Counted from the first letter of the stretch, positions 30,223 through 40,703 are shown. The stretch: 64,000 bases of DNA from Rubrivivax sp. (GCA_022843905.1 JALHMT010000019.1:1-64000); one strand, 5' to 3'. Notes: a model not told the origin generated them from the sequence alone. Numbers and translations are program-made.

Positions 30223-32910
30223 ATGATTCTGACACAAAGCCCTGTCCCTGCCGGGGACGCAGACCAGAGCGCGGCTATGGCAACGATAGAGATCGCAAGG
30301 GTGCCCCAGACCCAGTCGCCAGCCGAACTCTGGCACGGCGTGGCCCGCCTGACGCGGGACTGGCTCGCGGCGCGCACAGTGCTGCCGCGCGATGCCGTGC
30401 TGCTGCTGCCGTACTCGGCGCTGCTGCCTGCGGCGCGCGCTGCGTTCGCGGCGGCCGGCGGCTGGCAGCCGCGCATCGAGACCGCGAGCACCCTGGCGGC
30501 GTCGCTGCGGCCGCCCCCTGCACTGCAGCCGGGGCGCGTCAGCGGCGACCCCGTGCTGGATCGGCTCACTGCCACCGCGCTGCTGTCGGCCCAGGGCTGG
30601 GCGCAAGCCTGGCTGCGTCGCGACCGGCGGGGCTTCGAGCACCTGGTGGCGCAGGTCGTCGAGTCGGCACAGACGCTGGCTCGAGCCGCGGGCCAGCGGC
30701 CGCCTGGCGCGCGTGAGGCGTTCTGGGACACCGTGCGCCAGGCGTCGGTTGCCGCAGGCGGACCGGGCGCCATCGAGTCCTTGCTGCTCCAGGTGGCGCT
30801 CGAATGGGCGGCGCTCGGGCGTCGGGAGCCGACCGACGTGCTCTTCGACCAGGCCGTCGGTGCCTGGATCGGCGTGCGCATCGGCGGCGGCGATCCACTG
30901 GTCGATCACCTGCTCGCCGCGCATCCGGCACCAGCGCTTCTGATCGATGCCGACCCGCCGCTCGACGAGCCCTTTCCGCCGCTCGGTCGGCAGCACGCCG
31001 AGCGCTGGGTCTGCGATGACCTCGAGTCAGAAGCGCAGGCCGCCGCCTCGTTGGTGCTGCAGTCGCTGGAGCAAGGCCGAGGGCCGGTGGCCTTGATTGC
31101 CAGCGACCGCGTGCTGGTGCGGCGCGTGCGCGCACTGCTGGAGCGCCGCCGTGTCACCTTGAGCGACGAGACCGGCTGGCGGCTGTCGACAACACCCGTT
31201 GCCGCGCGCGTGATGGCGCTGCTGCGCGCGGCGGCGCCTGACGCGCCGGCCGATGCCCGGCTCGACTGGATCAAGAGCCTGCGTCTGGGGCCCGACGACC
31301 AGTCCTGGATCCGTACGCTGGAGTCGATGTGGCGCGAGGCGCGCCGTCTGCCGCAAGGCGCCCGCGACGCTGCAGAGCAGCGCTGGCAGGACCTCTCGGC
31401 CCTGCTGGCGCCTTTGTCGGCGGGCCGCACGCGAGCGCTGACGGACTGGCTGGCATCGCTCGACCTGACGCTGGCCCGCAGTGCCGCCCTGGCATTCGAT
31501 GCGCAGGCCGACGAGGCGGAAGCGGCCGTGGTTCGAGCGCTGCGGCTGGGCGTGGCTGATGAGGCCTGGAAGACTGCCGCAAGACCCGTGGTTCTGGACC
31601 TCTCAGGGTTCACTGCCTGGGTCGACAGCGTGCTCGACGCCACCAACCACGAGCCCTCCCCGATGTCCGGTGCAGACGTGGTGCTGACACCGATGGCGCG
31701 TGCGGTCGGCCGCGACTTCGCTCATGTCGTGTTGCCCGCGGCCGACGATCAGCACCTGGGCGCCGTGAGCAGCACGCCGACGCTGATCAGCGAGAGCCTC
31801 GCACAGCGCCTCGACCTCGACCGTGCCGGCGTGCGGCAGCAGCGACAGTTGCTGGCCTTCGCGCAGTTGCTGCGCGTACCCAGGCTGAGCCTGCTGCGCC
31901 GCCGCGTCCACGACGGACAGCCTGTGGGGTCGAGCGTCTTCGTGCAGTGGCTGGCCGCCTGCCGCCAGACCGCCGGCGCGGCCTCCTGGCCCGAACAGGC
32001 CTGGCGGCCGCCGCTGCGGACCGTCGCCTCGCGCCCGCAGCGAAGGCCCCGGCCGGCAGCACCCGCTGCCCTGCCCACATCGCTGAGCGCCAGCACCGTG
32101 GAGGCGTTGCGGCAGTGCCCCTATCGCTTCTTCGCGAGGGCGGTGTTGAAACTGGAAGAGCTGGTCGAACTCGATGCCCCGCTGGCCAAGCGCGACTATG
32201 GCAACTGGCTGCACCTCACCTTGCACCGATTCCACGAGCAGCGACACGCCGGGCATGTGTTGCCAGACAGCGACCAGTTGGCCCAGTCGGCCGCATGGGC
32301 CACCGCCGAGCTGAAGCTGGACGCGGCCTCGTTGCTGCCCTACCAGGCCAGCTTCGAAGTCTTTGCGCCGCGATATCTCGAGTGGCTGGCCGGGCGCGAG
32401 TCCGAGGGCTGGTCCTGGGCCGCGGGAGAAGAAGACCACTCGGCACGGCCTGAACTGCTGCAGCCACAGCAGCTGCGCGGCCGCGTCGATCGCATCGATC
32501 GCGGTCCGGGCGGCGGCGTGGCGGTGCTGGACTACAAGACCGGCGACCTGGGCATGCTGCAGGCCAAGGTCCGCGATCCGCTGGAAGACACGCAACTCGC
32601 CTTCTATGCCGCCCTGCTGCTCGGCTCGACCGAGGGGTCGGGGCCGATCCAGGCGATGTACCTGGCACTCGACTGCGCCGACGCGCCCAAAGCCGTGGTG
32701 CACCAGGATGTCGAGGCTACCGCGACCCTGATGCTGGCCGGCCTGGCCGACGACTTTGTGGCCCTGCGCGCCGGCGCGGCGATGCCTGCGCTGGGTGAGG
32801 GCAGGGTATGCGACAGCTGCGAGGCGCGCGGCCTGTGCCGGCGCGACCACTGGCCGGCTCCAGCGACCGTGCCCGACCTGAGGGCCGATGCCCGAGAGGG
32901 CGTCGAATGA
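30223..32910 (+). CDS. AddB/RecB-nuclease family protein (PD-(D/E)XK, Fe-S type)
   Basis: This 895-residue protein looks like the AddB partner of the adjacent helicase. The N-terminal two thirds resemble an inactive helicase-like scaffold; there is no Walker A lysine motif ([16 protein letters not shown] is at the expected place). The C-terminal nuclease has the catalytic [10 protein letters not shown] motif near residue 770 and [12 protein letters not shown] cysteine in [20 protein letters not shown] together with [10 protein letters not shown] near the C-terminus fits the four-cysteine iron-sulfur nuclease fold of AddB. The ATG at 30223 is chosen as the first start beyond trxA. It overlaps the helicase gene by four bases. 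Confidence 0.78.
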   Translation: MILTQSPVPAGDADQSAAMATIEIARVPQTQSPAELWHGVARLTRDWLAARTVLPRDAVLLLPYSALLPAARAAFAAAGGWQPRIETASTLAASLRPPPALQPGRVSGDPVLDRLTATALLSAQGWAQAWLRRDRRGFEHLVAQVVESAQTLARAAGQRPPGAREAFWDTVRQASVAAGGPGAIESLLLQVALEWAALGRREPTDVLFDQAVGAWIGVRIGGGDPLVDHLLAAHPAPALLIDADPPLDEPFPPLGRQHAERWVCDDLESEAQAAASLVLQSLEQGRGPVALIASDRVLVRRVRALLERRRVTLSDETGWRLSTTPVAARVMALLRAAAPDAPADARLDWIKSLRLGPDDQSWIRTLESMWREARRLPQGARDAAEQRWQDLSALLAPLSAGRTRALTDWLASLDLTLARSAALAFDAQADEAEAAVVRALRLGVADEAWKTAARPVVLDLSGFTAWVDSVLDATNHEPSPMSGADVVLTPMARAVGRDFAHVVLPAADDQHLGAVSSTPTLISESLAQRLDLDRAGVRQQRQLLAFAQLLRVPRLSLLRRRVHDGQPVGSSVFVQWLAACRQTAGAASWPEQAWRPPLRTVASRPQRRPRPAAPAALPTSLSASTVEALRQCPYRFFARAVLKLEELVELDAPLAKRDYGNWLHLTLHRFHEQRHAGHVLPDSDQLAQSAAWATAELKLDAASLLPYQASFEVFAPRYLEWLAGRESEGWSWAAGEEDHSARPELLQPQQLRGRVDRIDRGPGGGVAVLDYKTGDLGMLQAKVRDPLEDTQLAFYAALLLGSTEGSGPIQAMYLALDCADAPKAVVHQDVEATATLMLAGLADDFVALRAGAAMPALGEGRVCDSCEARGLCRRDHWPAPATVPDLRADAREGVE

Positions 32911-35900
32911 ACGCGCCGGCCTACCGGCTCGACGGCCGACCGGTGGATGCCCCGGCCTTCTATGCCGCGGCCTGCGACCCGCGCCGCAGCGTCGTGGTCG
33001 AGGCCTGTGCCGGTGCCGGCAAGACCTGGATGCTGGTCTCGCGCATCCTGCGCGCCTTGCTCGACGGCGCGGAGCCGGAGCAGATCCTTGCCATCACCTT
33101 CACGCGCAAGGCTGCGGGCGAGATGCGGGCGCGGCTGGACGACTGGCTGGCCGCCTTCGCGGCACCGAACGCATCGGACGACATGCGCGTGACCGAACTG
33201 ATGCACCGGGGCCTCGCGTCGGAGCAGGCGCGGCGCCTCGCGCCCATCCTGGGCACGCTGCAGCGCCGCCTGCTCGAGCGCGGCCGGCCGGTGGAAGTCC
33301 GCACCTTCCACAGCTGGTTCGCGCAACTCGCCAGCCATGCGCCGCTGGAACTGCTGGCGCGGCTGGGGCTGCCGGCGCAGATGGAGTTGCTGGAAGACCC
33401 CGAACCGCTGCGACAGCCGCTCTACCGGCGCTTCCACGGTGCCGTGCAGGGTGACCCGGCACTGCGCGAGGACTACCTGGCGCTGGTCGCGCGCCATCGG
33501 CGCGCGCTGGTGCAGACCTGGCTGGATGCGGCCTGGAAGCGATGTGCCGAGCTGCAGTGCGCCGACGAGGCCGGCACGCTGGCCTCTGCCGTGCCACCGG
33601 CCTGCGAGGTCTTCGTCGAGTGTGCTGGCCTGGACGATCCGGCCGAACTGCTGCTGTTGCCGGGAACGCTGCGCGTCCAGCTGCAGGCGCTGGCGGTCGA
33701 CCTGGGCGCGCACAGGAACGTCACGCCGCGCAAGGCCGGACAGGCGCTGCAGGCGGCCTTGGGCCTGCAGGAGGCAGAACTGGCCTTGCGTGGCGCCCGA
33801 CGGGCGCTCTTCACCAAGGACGGTGATGGCGAAGCCCGCAAGCTGGGCGAGATTCCCGGCCTGGCCGCTGGCTGCGATGCGCTGCTGCATCTGGTCCGCA
33901 TGCGGCTGCAGCAGCAGGCCCACCTCGACCACGGGCGCATGGTGCGCTTGTCGCGCGTGCTGATGGTGCAGTACAGCGCCTTGAAGTTCGCGCGCGGGCT
34001 GGCCGACATGGCCGACCTCGAGCGCGCTGCACTCACCCTGCTGGGCGACCCGTTGCTGGCCGGCTGGCTGCTGGAACGGCTGGACCTTCGAGTCCGCCAT
34101 GTGCTGATCGACGAGTTCCAGGACACCAGCCCGCTGCAGTGGCATGCGCTGCTTGGCTGGCTGTCGTCGTACGCGGGAGCCGGTGGTGGTGCCAGCGGGC
34201 AGCGGCCGCCGGCGGTGTTCATCGTCGGCGACCCCAAGCAGAGCATCTACCGCTTCCGCCGCGCCGAGCCGCGTGTGTTCCTGGCGGCCAAGGCCTTCGT
34301 TGCCGAAGGTCTGGCCGGCAGCCTGCTCGAATGCGATCACACCCGGCGCAACGCACCCCAGGTCATCGAGAGCGTCAACGGCGTGTTCATGGATGCCGCC
34401 GACAACGATGCATGGCAGGACTTCCGCGTCCACACCACCTCGTCGACCGAGACGGGTGCCTTGCGCGCACTGCCCGAGGTGCTGCGGGACCGCACCCGGG
34501 ACAGGGCCGCGCAGCGCCAGGTCTGGCGGCCCTCGCTCACCGAGCCCCGGCATGAAGCCGACGAGGTGCTGCGCCTGCGCGAAGCCCGCTGGGTGGCGGC
34601 CGCCGTGGCCGAGCTGGGAGCCCGCGAGGGTCTCCAGGCGGGCCAGGTCATGGTGCTGGCGCGCAAGCGCTCCGGACTGCGCCTGGTGTCGCAGGCGCTG
34701 GCCGAACTGGGTCTGCCGCACGCCGTGGCCGAGACGGTGGAGATCGATGAGTCCCCCGAGGCCCTGGACCTGCTGGCCGTGCTGGACGTGCTGGCCTCGC
34801 CGGCGCACGACCTGTCGCTGGCGCGCGCGCTGAAGAGTCCCTTGTTCGATGCTTCCGACGACGACCTGTTGTGGCTGGCCGGCCGTGCCGACCAGGTCTC
34901 CGGGCGCTGGCTGACGCAGTTGCTGCAGGCCGACGACCCGCCTTCCCCCGAACTGGCGCGCGCACGGAACCTCCTGCGGCGCTGGAGCGATCAGGTCCTG
35001 CGATGCCATCCGCACGACCTGCTGGACCGCATAGTGCACGAAGGCGATCTGTTGCCCCGGCTGGTGGCTGCCGTACCGCCGGTGCGTCGTCTTGCGGCGG
35101 TCAATGCGGTCCATGCGCTGATCGGTGCGGCCGTCGACCAGCAGGGAGGCCGCTACCTGTCGCTGTACGGATTCGTGCGCGCGCTGCGCAGCGGCGCGGT
35201 GCGCATCCACGCCGCGCCGCCGGCCGACGCCGTGCAACTGCTGACCGTGCACACCGCCAAGGGCCTGGAGGCCGAGGCGGTGTTCATCCTCGACGCCGAC
35301 CCGGAGCGCCGCAACGCCGAGCGCGGCACACTGCTGGTGGACTGGCCGGTCGACGACGCCGCACCGCGGCGCGTCGCCTTCGTCGCCAGCGAAGGCGCGG
35401 TCGCACCTTCGCTGCAGGTCCTGATGGACGAGGAGCGGGCGGCACGCGAACGCGAGGAGCTCAACGCCCTCTACGTCGCGATGACGCGCGCCCGGCGTTG
35501 GCTGGTGCTGAGCCGCACCGCCCCGCACAACGTTCCGCCGGGCCGCTCGTGGTGGGGGCGCGTGGCGCCGCTGGCGGCGGCGTGGGAACCCGAGGCCGCA
35601 ACGCCCATGATGGCGCAGTCGGCGGGCGACACCGAGACGGCGCAGGTCGCCGTGCTGCCCGATGGCGTGATGCCCCTGAAGCTCGATCTGCCGGCCAGGC
35701 CATCGGGCGACGCCGGCGCCCGGCTCGGTCAGGCCGTGCACCGCATGCTGGAGTGGGCCGGACACCCCGGGGCCGCCGCGCCTCGTGCCGACTGGCCGGC
35801 TTGGGCCCGCGCCGCTGCCGACAGCGTCGGGCTGCCTGCGGCGTCGGCGGCCGCCGTCTTGTCCGCAGCGGCATCGGTGCTCGACAGCCCCGAGTGCCGC

Positions 35901-36176
35901 CGCTTCTTTGCCGGACCCGCGTTGCTGTGGGCCGGCAACGAAGTGCCCCTGGCCGCAGACGGCAGCCTGCTGCGGGTGGACCGGCTGGTGCAACTGGCAG
36001 GCGAGCGGGGAGTGCAGTGGTGGGTGCTCGACTACAAGCTGCATGCGTCCCCCGGCGAGGTCGAGGCCTATCGGCAGCAGCTGGCCGGCTATGTGGCGGC
36101 GTTGCAGGCGCTGATGCCTGCCGAGGAGATCCGCGGCGCGTTCATCGCCGCTGGTGGGCGGCTCCAGGAGCTGTGA
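32907..36176 (+). CDS. AddA-like UvrD-family helicase-nuclease
   Basis: This 1089-residue protein combines a superfamily 1A helicase with a C-terminal RecB-type nuclease region. The Walker A motif ACAGAGKTWML is near residue 33; motif Ia is ITFTRKAAGEMRARL; motif II is VLIDEFQDTSPLQWH; motif III region is VGDPKQSIYRFRRAEP; motifs V/VI are LLTVHTAKGLEAEAVF and LYVAMTRARRWLVL. The C-terminal nuclease motif is VLDYKLH. With the overlapping AddB-like partner it should resect double-strand breaks for RecA, replacing or complementing RecBCD. The ATG at 32907 overlaps the upstream stop by four bases. Confidence 0.85.
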   Translation: MNAPAYRLDGRPVDAPAFYAAACDPRRSVVVEACAGAGKTWMLVSRILRALLDGAEPEQILAITFTRKAAGEMRARLDDWLAAFAAPNASDDMRVTELMHRGLASEQARRLAPILGTLQRRLLERGRPVEVRTFHSWFAQLASHAPLELLARLGLPAQMELLEDPEPLRQPLYRRFHGAVQGDPALREDYLALVARHRRALVQTWLDAAWKRCAELQCADEAGTLASAVPPACEVFVECAGLDDPAELLLLPGTLRVQLQALAVDLGAHRNVTPRKAGQALQAALGLQEAELALRGARRALFTKDGDGEARKLGEIPGLAAGCDALLHLVRMRLQQQAHLDHGRMVRLSRVLMVQYSALKFARGLADMADLERAALTLLGDPLLAGWLLERLDLRVRHVLIDEFQDTSPLQWHALLGWLSSYAGAGGGASGQRPPAVFIVGDPKQSIYRFRRAEPRVFLAAKAFVAEGLAGSLLECDHTRRNAPQVIESVNGVFMDAADNDAWQDFRVHTTSSTETGALRALPEVLRDRTRDRAAQRQVWRPSLTEPRHEADEVLRLREARWVAAAVAELGAREGLQAGQVMVLARKRSGLRLVSQALAELGLPHAVAETVEIDESPEALDLLAVLDVLASPAHDLSLARALKSPLFDASDDDLLWLAGRADQVSGRWLTQLLQADDPPSPELARARNLLRRWSDQVLRCHPHDLLDRIVHEGDLLPRLVAAVPPVRRLAAVNAVHALIGAAVDQQGGRYLSLYGFVRALRSGAVRIHAAPPADAVQLLTVHTAKGLEAEAVFILDADPERRNAERGTLLVDWPVDDAAPRRVAFVASEGAVAPSLQVLMDEERAAREREELNALYVAMTRARRWLVLSRTAPHNVPPGRSWWGRVAPLAAAWEPEAATPMMAQSAGDTETAQVAVLPDGVMPLKLDLPARPSGDAGARLGQAVHRMLEWAGHPGAAAPRADWPAWARAAADSVGLPAASAAAVLSAAASVLDSPECRRFFAGPALLWAGNEVPLAADGSLLRVDRLVQLAGERGVQWWVLDYKLHASPGEVEAYRQQLAGYVAALQALMPAEEIRGAFIAAGGRLQEL

Positions 36177-36298
36177 GCCGTAGGCCCGGACGCGGGTGGC
36201 GCGCCGGAGCTTGACGCGACGTCGGCTTCAAATGCACCGCTTTTGCGCTGCTCTTCGCCCTGCCCTGGGTTGTCCGCTCGCGCTCCAATGGGCGGGCC

Positions 36299-38119
36299 AT
36301 GCCTTCTGCGCCCGCCCAGCCCTCCGCTGCCACGCCGCCACGCCCTGCGATGCGCAGCTTTGCGCGCTTCGCGCTGCTGCGGCTGCTGGGCAAGAGCGAA
36401 AGAACGATGGCCTGGCTGGTCAATGACCCGCGCAACGGCGCCGACCTCATGCTGGTACTGCCGCGAGCCCAGCACCAAGATCCTGCCGCCGCCGCCCACT
36501 GGGCGCAGGCCGTGAAGAAGGCGGCACGTCTGCAGCACCCGAACCTGTTGCAGGCCGTCGAGATCGGCTTGCACGACAACTGGCCCTACGTGGCCTATGA
36601 CCCCACCGGCCTGGCGACCCTGAGCGAGCGCATCGGCGCATCCGGGATGTCGGCGGTGGACAGCGTTTCCCTGCTGGGGCAGGCGCTGGAAGGGCTGGCC
36701 TATGCCCACGACGCCGGGGCGGCGCATCACGACCTGCAGCCCTACCTGATGATGGTCAGCGACCAGGGTCATGTCCAGGTGGCCGGTCTTGAGGTTGGAT
36801 TGGCCGGCTCCGGCGCTTCGCCCGACGACCGCGGCGCCGGGGTCGAGCCGGGCACGCTGCGCGCACAGCGCGACGCAGGCCAGCGCGACGTGCTGGCGGC
36901 GGGTCTGATCCTGCATCGCGCACTCACGGGCCAGCCTGCGCTCGACGAACCCGACACCGGTCGCGCCATGCATCGCCTGCCGCCGCTGGGCCACGATCTG
37001 GTGCGCCTGCCGTGGACAACGCCGCGGCCGGTGCCCGACGTGCTGCGCGCCATCGCCAACCGCGCCACCGACCGGCAGGAGCGCCAGCGTTATCACAACG
37101 CCCGCACGTTGTGGCGCGCGCTGCAGGGCTGGTTGAGCAGCGACGAGAACACCGAGGCCGGCCCGCTGGCGCTGCTGGTCGACCGCATCGGCACGGCCGG
37201 CATGCTGCCGGGCTCGCCGCGCGGACCCGAGCGCGCCGCCCGGCTGGCGCTGATGGACAGGCAGCGCACCAACGAGCTGGCGGCCGTGGTCATCGAGGAC
37301 CTCGCGCTGTCGTTCGAACTGCTGCGGCTGGTCAACAGCGCGCAGGTGCGCGGCGCGCAGGTGGCCGGTTCCGGCCCGGTGCTGACCGTCCGCCGCGCGA
37401 TCGCCATGCTGGGCCTGGACAACGTACGGCGCTCGGCGCTGGGTCTTCGCACCTGGCCCGGGCCGCTGTCCGAGCCTGCAGCGGCCGAACTGTCGCGGCT
37501 GATGTCGCGGGCCCGGCGCGCCGCACGCGTGGCCATGGGGCTGCGGCCCGCGGGCTACGACGCCGAGGCGGTTGCCATCATCACCATGCTTCAGAACCTG
37601 GGCCGACTGGTCGTGCATTACCACTTTCCCGACGAGGCGCTGCAGATTCGACGCCTGATGACGCCGATGCCTGCGGACCGCCCCGGCGAGGCCGAGCAGC
37701 CCGGCATGCAGGAAGAGGCCGCGGCGTTCAGCGTGCTGGGGGTGGACATCGAATCCATCGGGCATGCGCTGGCCCGGCGCTGGGGCCTGGACGACGGCGT
37801 GCTGCACGTCATCCGCCGCCTGCCGCCGACGGCGCCGGTGCGCGCGCCGGAGAACGACAACGACATCCTGCGCGCGGTGGCGAGTTGCTCGAACGAGATC
37901 GTCGACGCCCAGGCCTTGCCGGCCACCCATCAGTCGCAGGCGCTGCACCGCGTCGGCCAGCGCTACGCTCGTGCGTTGCACCTGGCGCCCAAGGACTTGC
38001 AGGCGGCGATCCAGGCCGCGGCCACGTCGACGCTGGCCGACCTGCTGCGCGATGCCGATGGCAACGCCATGTACAGCGTCGCCGACCACGAGTCCGACAC
38101 CAGCGCCGCGAGGTCATGA
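36299..38119 (+). CDS. Pseudokinase-HDOD domain protein
   Basis: This 606-residue protein has a protein-kinase-like region (about residues 18-280) and an HDOD domain (about 288-480). The kinase fold is degenerate at every catalytic site: the VAIK lysine position reads LMLVLP (about 52), the catalytic loop is HHDLQPYL (143-150) with the Lys and Asn replaced, and the DFG site reads GLE (163-165). It should not phosphorylate. The HDOD part contains LSFELLRLVNSAQVRG and ITMLQNLGRLVVHYHFPDEA. The next gene but one is a paralogue with an intact kinase, so this may be its regulator or partner. An ATG at 36350 is an alternative start. No membrane segments are evident. Confidence 0.8.
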   Translation: MPSAPAQPSAATPPRPAMRSFARFALLRLLGKSERTMAWLVNDPRNGADLMLVLPRAQHQDPAAAAHWAQAVKKAARLQHPNLLQAVEIGLHDNWPYVAYDPTGLATLSERIGASGMSAVDSVSLLGQALEGLAYAHDAGAAHHDLQPYLMMVSDQGHVQVAGLEVGLAGSGASPDDRGAGVEPGTLRAQRDAGQRDVLAAGLILHRALTGQPALDEPDTGRAMHRLPPLGHDLVRLPWTTPRPVPDVLRAIANRATDRQERQRYHNARTLWRALQGWLSSDENTEAGPLALLVDRIGTAGMLPGSPRGPERAARLALMDRQRTNELAAVVIEDLALSFELLRLVNSAQVRGAQVAGSGPVLTVRRAIAMLGLDNVRRSALGLRTWPGPLSEPAAAELSRLMSRARRAARVAMGLRPAGYDAEAVAIITMLQNLGRLVVHYHFPDEALQIRRLMTPMPADRPGEAEQPGMQEEAAAFSVLGVDIESIGHALARRWGLDDGVLHVIRRLPPTAPVRAPENDNDILRAVASCSNEIVDAQALPATHQSQALHRVGQRYARALHLAPKDLQAAIQAAATSTLADLLRDADGNAMYSVADHESDTSAARS

Positions 38120-38181
38120 ACAGGTCCGACCGTTCCCCAGCGCACAGCGCGCAGTTCCCTGCGCGGGAATTCCTCTCGTGA
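38116..38181 (+). CDS. Possible 21-codon coupling ORF between the two HDOD genes
   Basis: An ATG at 38116 overlaps the stop of the pseudokinase gene (ATGA) and its own TGA at 38179-38181 overlaps the GTG start of the kinase gene (GTGA). AGGT just upstream could act as a weak ribosome-binding site. The peptide starts MNRSDRSPAHS and has no recognisable fold. It may serve only to carry ribosomes from one gene to the next. It could be chance: GC-rich frames stay open easily at this length. Confidence 0.35.
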   Translation: MNRSDRSPAHSAQFPAREFLS

Positions 38182-40649
38182 GCGCACATCGCGGCCCGAC
38201 CGCGGGCGCGACGGCGGCCGGCGCTGCGGCGGCGGCATCGGCGGCCACGGCGGCGCGTGTCCAGGCCGTGCGCCGCAGCGGCGCACCTGCTCAACGTGTC
38301 GGACGCTTCGAACTGCTCGGCGAACTCGGTCGCGGCGCGCAGGCCAGCGTCTGGCTGGCGCACGACCCCCGTCTGGACCGCGAGGTGGCCATCAAGCTGC
38401 TGGACGCCTCGTCCGACGTGGTCAGCGTGAGCCAGTGGCTCGACGAGGCGCGTGCCGTCAGCCGCCTGACGCATCCCAATATCGTCCCCGTATTCGAGGC
38501 CGATCAGATCGACGGCCAGCCCTACCTCGTCTTCGAACTGGTGCAGGGCAGGACGCTGGCCGAACTGCGCGGCCAGCGCAGCGCTCGCGAGGCGATCGAC
38601 CTCACGCTGGCCGTGCTCGACGCCCTGGCTGCCGCGCACGCCCACGGCATCGTGCACCGCGACCTGAAGCCGTCGAACATCCTGCTCGGCGCCGACGGTC
38701 GTGTGCGCGTGATGGACTTCGGCATCGCTGCGCGCGTGAGCGTGCCCGGCGATGGTCGCATCGTCGGCACGCCGCGCTACATGTCACCCGAAGCGGCGCG
38801 CGGCGAAGCACCGGTGCCCGCGATGGACGTCTTTGCCGCCGGGCTGCTGCTGGCGGAATTGCTCACCGGCACGCCGCTGGTGACCGACCGCGATCCCCTG
38901 CAGGCGCTGCAGCGCGTGCGCGACGAAGACCTGGCGTTGCCCCCGGGCGGCGGCATCGACGACGGCTTGCGCGCCATCGTCCGGCGGGCCCTGCAGCGTG
39001 ACCGGGCGGCACGCTTCGACAGCGCGCTGGGCATGCACGCCGCCCTGAGCGAGTGGCTGCACGGTCCTGACCAGGACGAAGCGTCGGATGCCGGCAGCGG
39101 CGCGGCGGCGCTGGAGTTTCTGTTGCGCCGCATGCGCACGAAGAGTGACTTCCCGGCGCTGTCCTCGGCCGTCGGTCGCATCCAGCGGCTGACGTCCTCC
39201 GAGACGGAAAGCCTGAACTCGCTGGCCGCCGAGATCCTGAAGGACGTGGCGCTGACCCACAAGCTGCTGCGGCTGGTCAACACCGTGCACTTCAGCCAGG
39301 CGGGCGCGGGCAGCATCGGCACGGTGTCGCGGGCGGTGGCCCTGATCGGCTTCGCCGGCGTGCGCAACCTGGCGCTGTCCCTGACGCTGCTGGAGCACAT
39401 GGACGACCGCACCCGCGCCGGCCGCATGAAGGAGGAGTTCCTGCGCGCGCTGGTGGCGGGTACCCTGGCCGCCGATCTCGCGCATGAGGGGCGCGATGGC
39501 GAAGAGGCCTATCTGGGTTCGCTGTTCCAGAATCTCGGGCGGCTGCTCGTGGAGTACTACTTCCCTGAAGAGGCGCAGCGCATCGCCCTGCTCGCCGACG
39601 GTGCCGGCGCCTCGGTGAACCGGGACACGACCGCCCGCCAGGTGCTTGGCATCGGGCTGGACGACCTGGCCTGCGGCGTGGCCAAGGCCTGGGGATTGCC
39701 CGAATCGTTGCAGCGCTGCATGAAGGCGCCGACGGGCGAGCCACCGGCTCGCGCCGCCGAAGCAGGGCCGGAGCGGCTTCGCTGGCTGGGACGCGCGACC
39801 AATGCCGCGGCCGATCTGGTGCTCGATCCCCAGGTCGAGCGCTTCGATGCGCGTGCCCAGGCCTGGGCCAAACGCCACGCCGCCGTGCTGGGGGTGTCGG
39901 CGGAGCGTCTGGCTGCGGCGGCCCAGAGGGTGCAACTCGGCCTGGCCCCTTTGGCGCGCGCGATGGGCATCGAGCCGTCTGCCGGCTCCGCATTGGCCAG
40001 GCGTCTGGCCACACCGGTGCGCGCCGCGGGCGACGCAGCCGACGCCGACCCGCTGCGCGTGGACATCGCCCCTGCGGCACCGATGGCTGACGCAGCGACC
40101 GAAGTGCTCGGCGATGCCGGCGAAGCCCAGCGTACCGATCTCCTGGTGGCTGGCGTGCAGGACATCACCGAGACGCTGGCGTCGGAAAGCTTCAAGCTCA
40201 ACGACGTGCTGCGCATGGTGATGGAGACCATGTTCCGTGCGCTGGCCTTTCGGCGCGTCATCTTCTGCCTGCGCGATCCCCGCACCGACACGCTCACCGG
40301 CCGTTTCGGTCTGGGCCTCGATGCCGACACGGTGGCCAAGGCCTTCAAGGTGCCGCTGGACTCGGGCAAGGGTGACCTGTTCGCCGCCATCTGCCAGAAG
40401 AGTGCCGACACCTTGCTGGCCGACACGACGCTGGGCGACATGGCCGCACGTCTGCCGGGTTGGTATCGCACCGCCGCCGGAGCGCCAACGCTGCTGCTGC
40501 TGCCGATGTCGATGAACAAGAAGCCCTTCGGGCTGCTCTATGCCGACAAGGCGATGCCGAACAGCATCGTGCTGACCGAGAAGGAGTTGTCCCTGCTGCG
40601 TACCTTGCGCAACCAGGCGGTCATGGCCTTCCGTCAGGCGCAGAAGTGA
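38178..40649 (+). CDS. Ser/Thr protein kinase with HDOD and GAF-like domains
   Basis: This 823-residue signalling protein has an Ala-rich N-terminus, then an apparently active Hanks-type kinase: glycine loop GRGAQASVW (51-59), Lys73 in VAIKLL, HRDLKPSN (from 160), DFG with Asp180, and GTPRYMSPE. An HDOD domain follows (about 311-520; LTHKLLRLVNTVHFSQAG, LFQNLGRLLVEYYFPEEA). The C-terminal 165 residues look like a GAF domain (ITETLASESFKLNDVLRMVM to the end). The GTG at 38178 is the only reasonable start after the previous gene. HDOD proteins act in regulatory cascades of unknown mechanism; kinase-HDOD fusions are scarcely characterised, and the ligand and target are unknown. Confidence 0.83.
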   Translation: MSAHRGPTAGATAAGAAAAASAATAARVQAVRRSGAPAQRVGRFELLGELGRGAQASVWLAHDPRLDREVAIKLLDASSDVVSVSQWLDEARAVSRLTHPNIVPVFEADQIDGQPYLVFELVQGRTLAELRGQRSAREAIDLTLAVLDALAAAHAHGIVHRDLKPSNILLGADGRVRVMDFGIAARVSVPGDGRIVGTPRYMSPEAARGEAPVPAMDVFAAGLLLAELLTGTPLVTDRDPLQALQRVRDEDLALPPGGGIDDGLRAIVRRALQRDRAARFDSALGMHAALSEWLHGPDQDEASDAGSGAAALEFLLRRMRTKSDFPALSSAVGRIQRLTSSETESLNSLAAEILKDVALTHKLLRLVNTVHFSQAGAGSIGTVSRAVALIGFAGVRNLALSLTLLEHMDDRTRAGRMKEEFLRALVAGTLAADLAHEGRDGEEAYLGSLFQNLGRLLVEYYFPEEAQRIALLADGAGASVNRDTTARQVLGIGLDDLACGVAKAWGLPESLQRCMKAPTGEPPARAAEAGPERLRWLGRATNAAADLVLDPQVERFDARAQAWAKRHAAVLGVSAERLAAAAQRVQLGLAPLARAMGIEPSAGSALARRLATPVRAAGDAADADPLRVDIAPAAPMADAATEVLGDAGEAQRTDLLVAGVQDITETLASESFKLNDVLRMVMETMFRALAFRRVIFCLRDPRTDTLTGRFGLGLDADTVAKAFKVPLDSGKGDLFAAICQKSADTLLADTTLGDMAARLPGWYRTAAGAPTLLLLPMSMNKKPFGLLYADKAMPNSIVLTEKELSLLRTLRNQAVMAFRQAQK

Positions 40650-40703
40650 GGCCTCGGCGAGCCTGCCGGGTCATGCCGGTCATGCCGTGAACGACGGGGG
40701 AGA

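Noticed and set aside
32604..36044. A minus-strand open frame of more than 1,100 codons opposite the AddA-like gene
   Set aside because: High GC content keeps antisense frames open. Its translation is rich in His, Gln, Arg and Gly with no recognisable domain, while the plus strand shows all helicase motifs.
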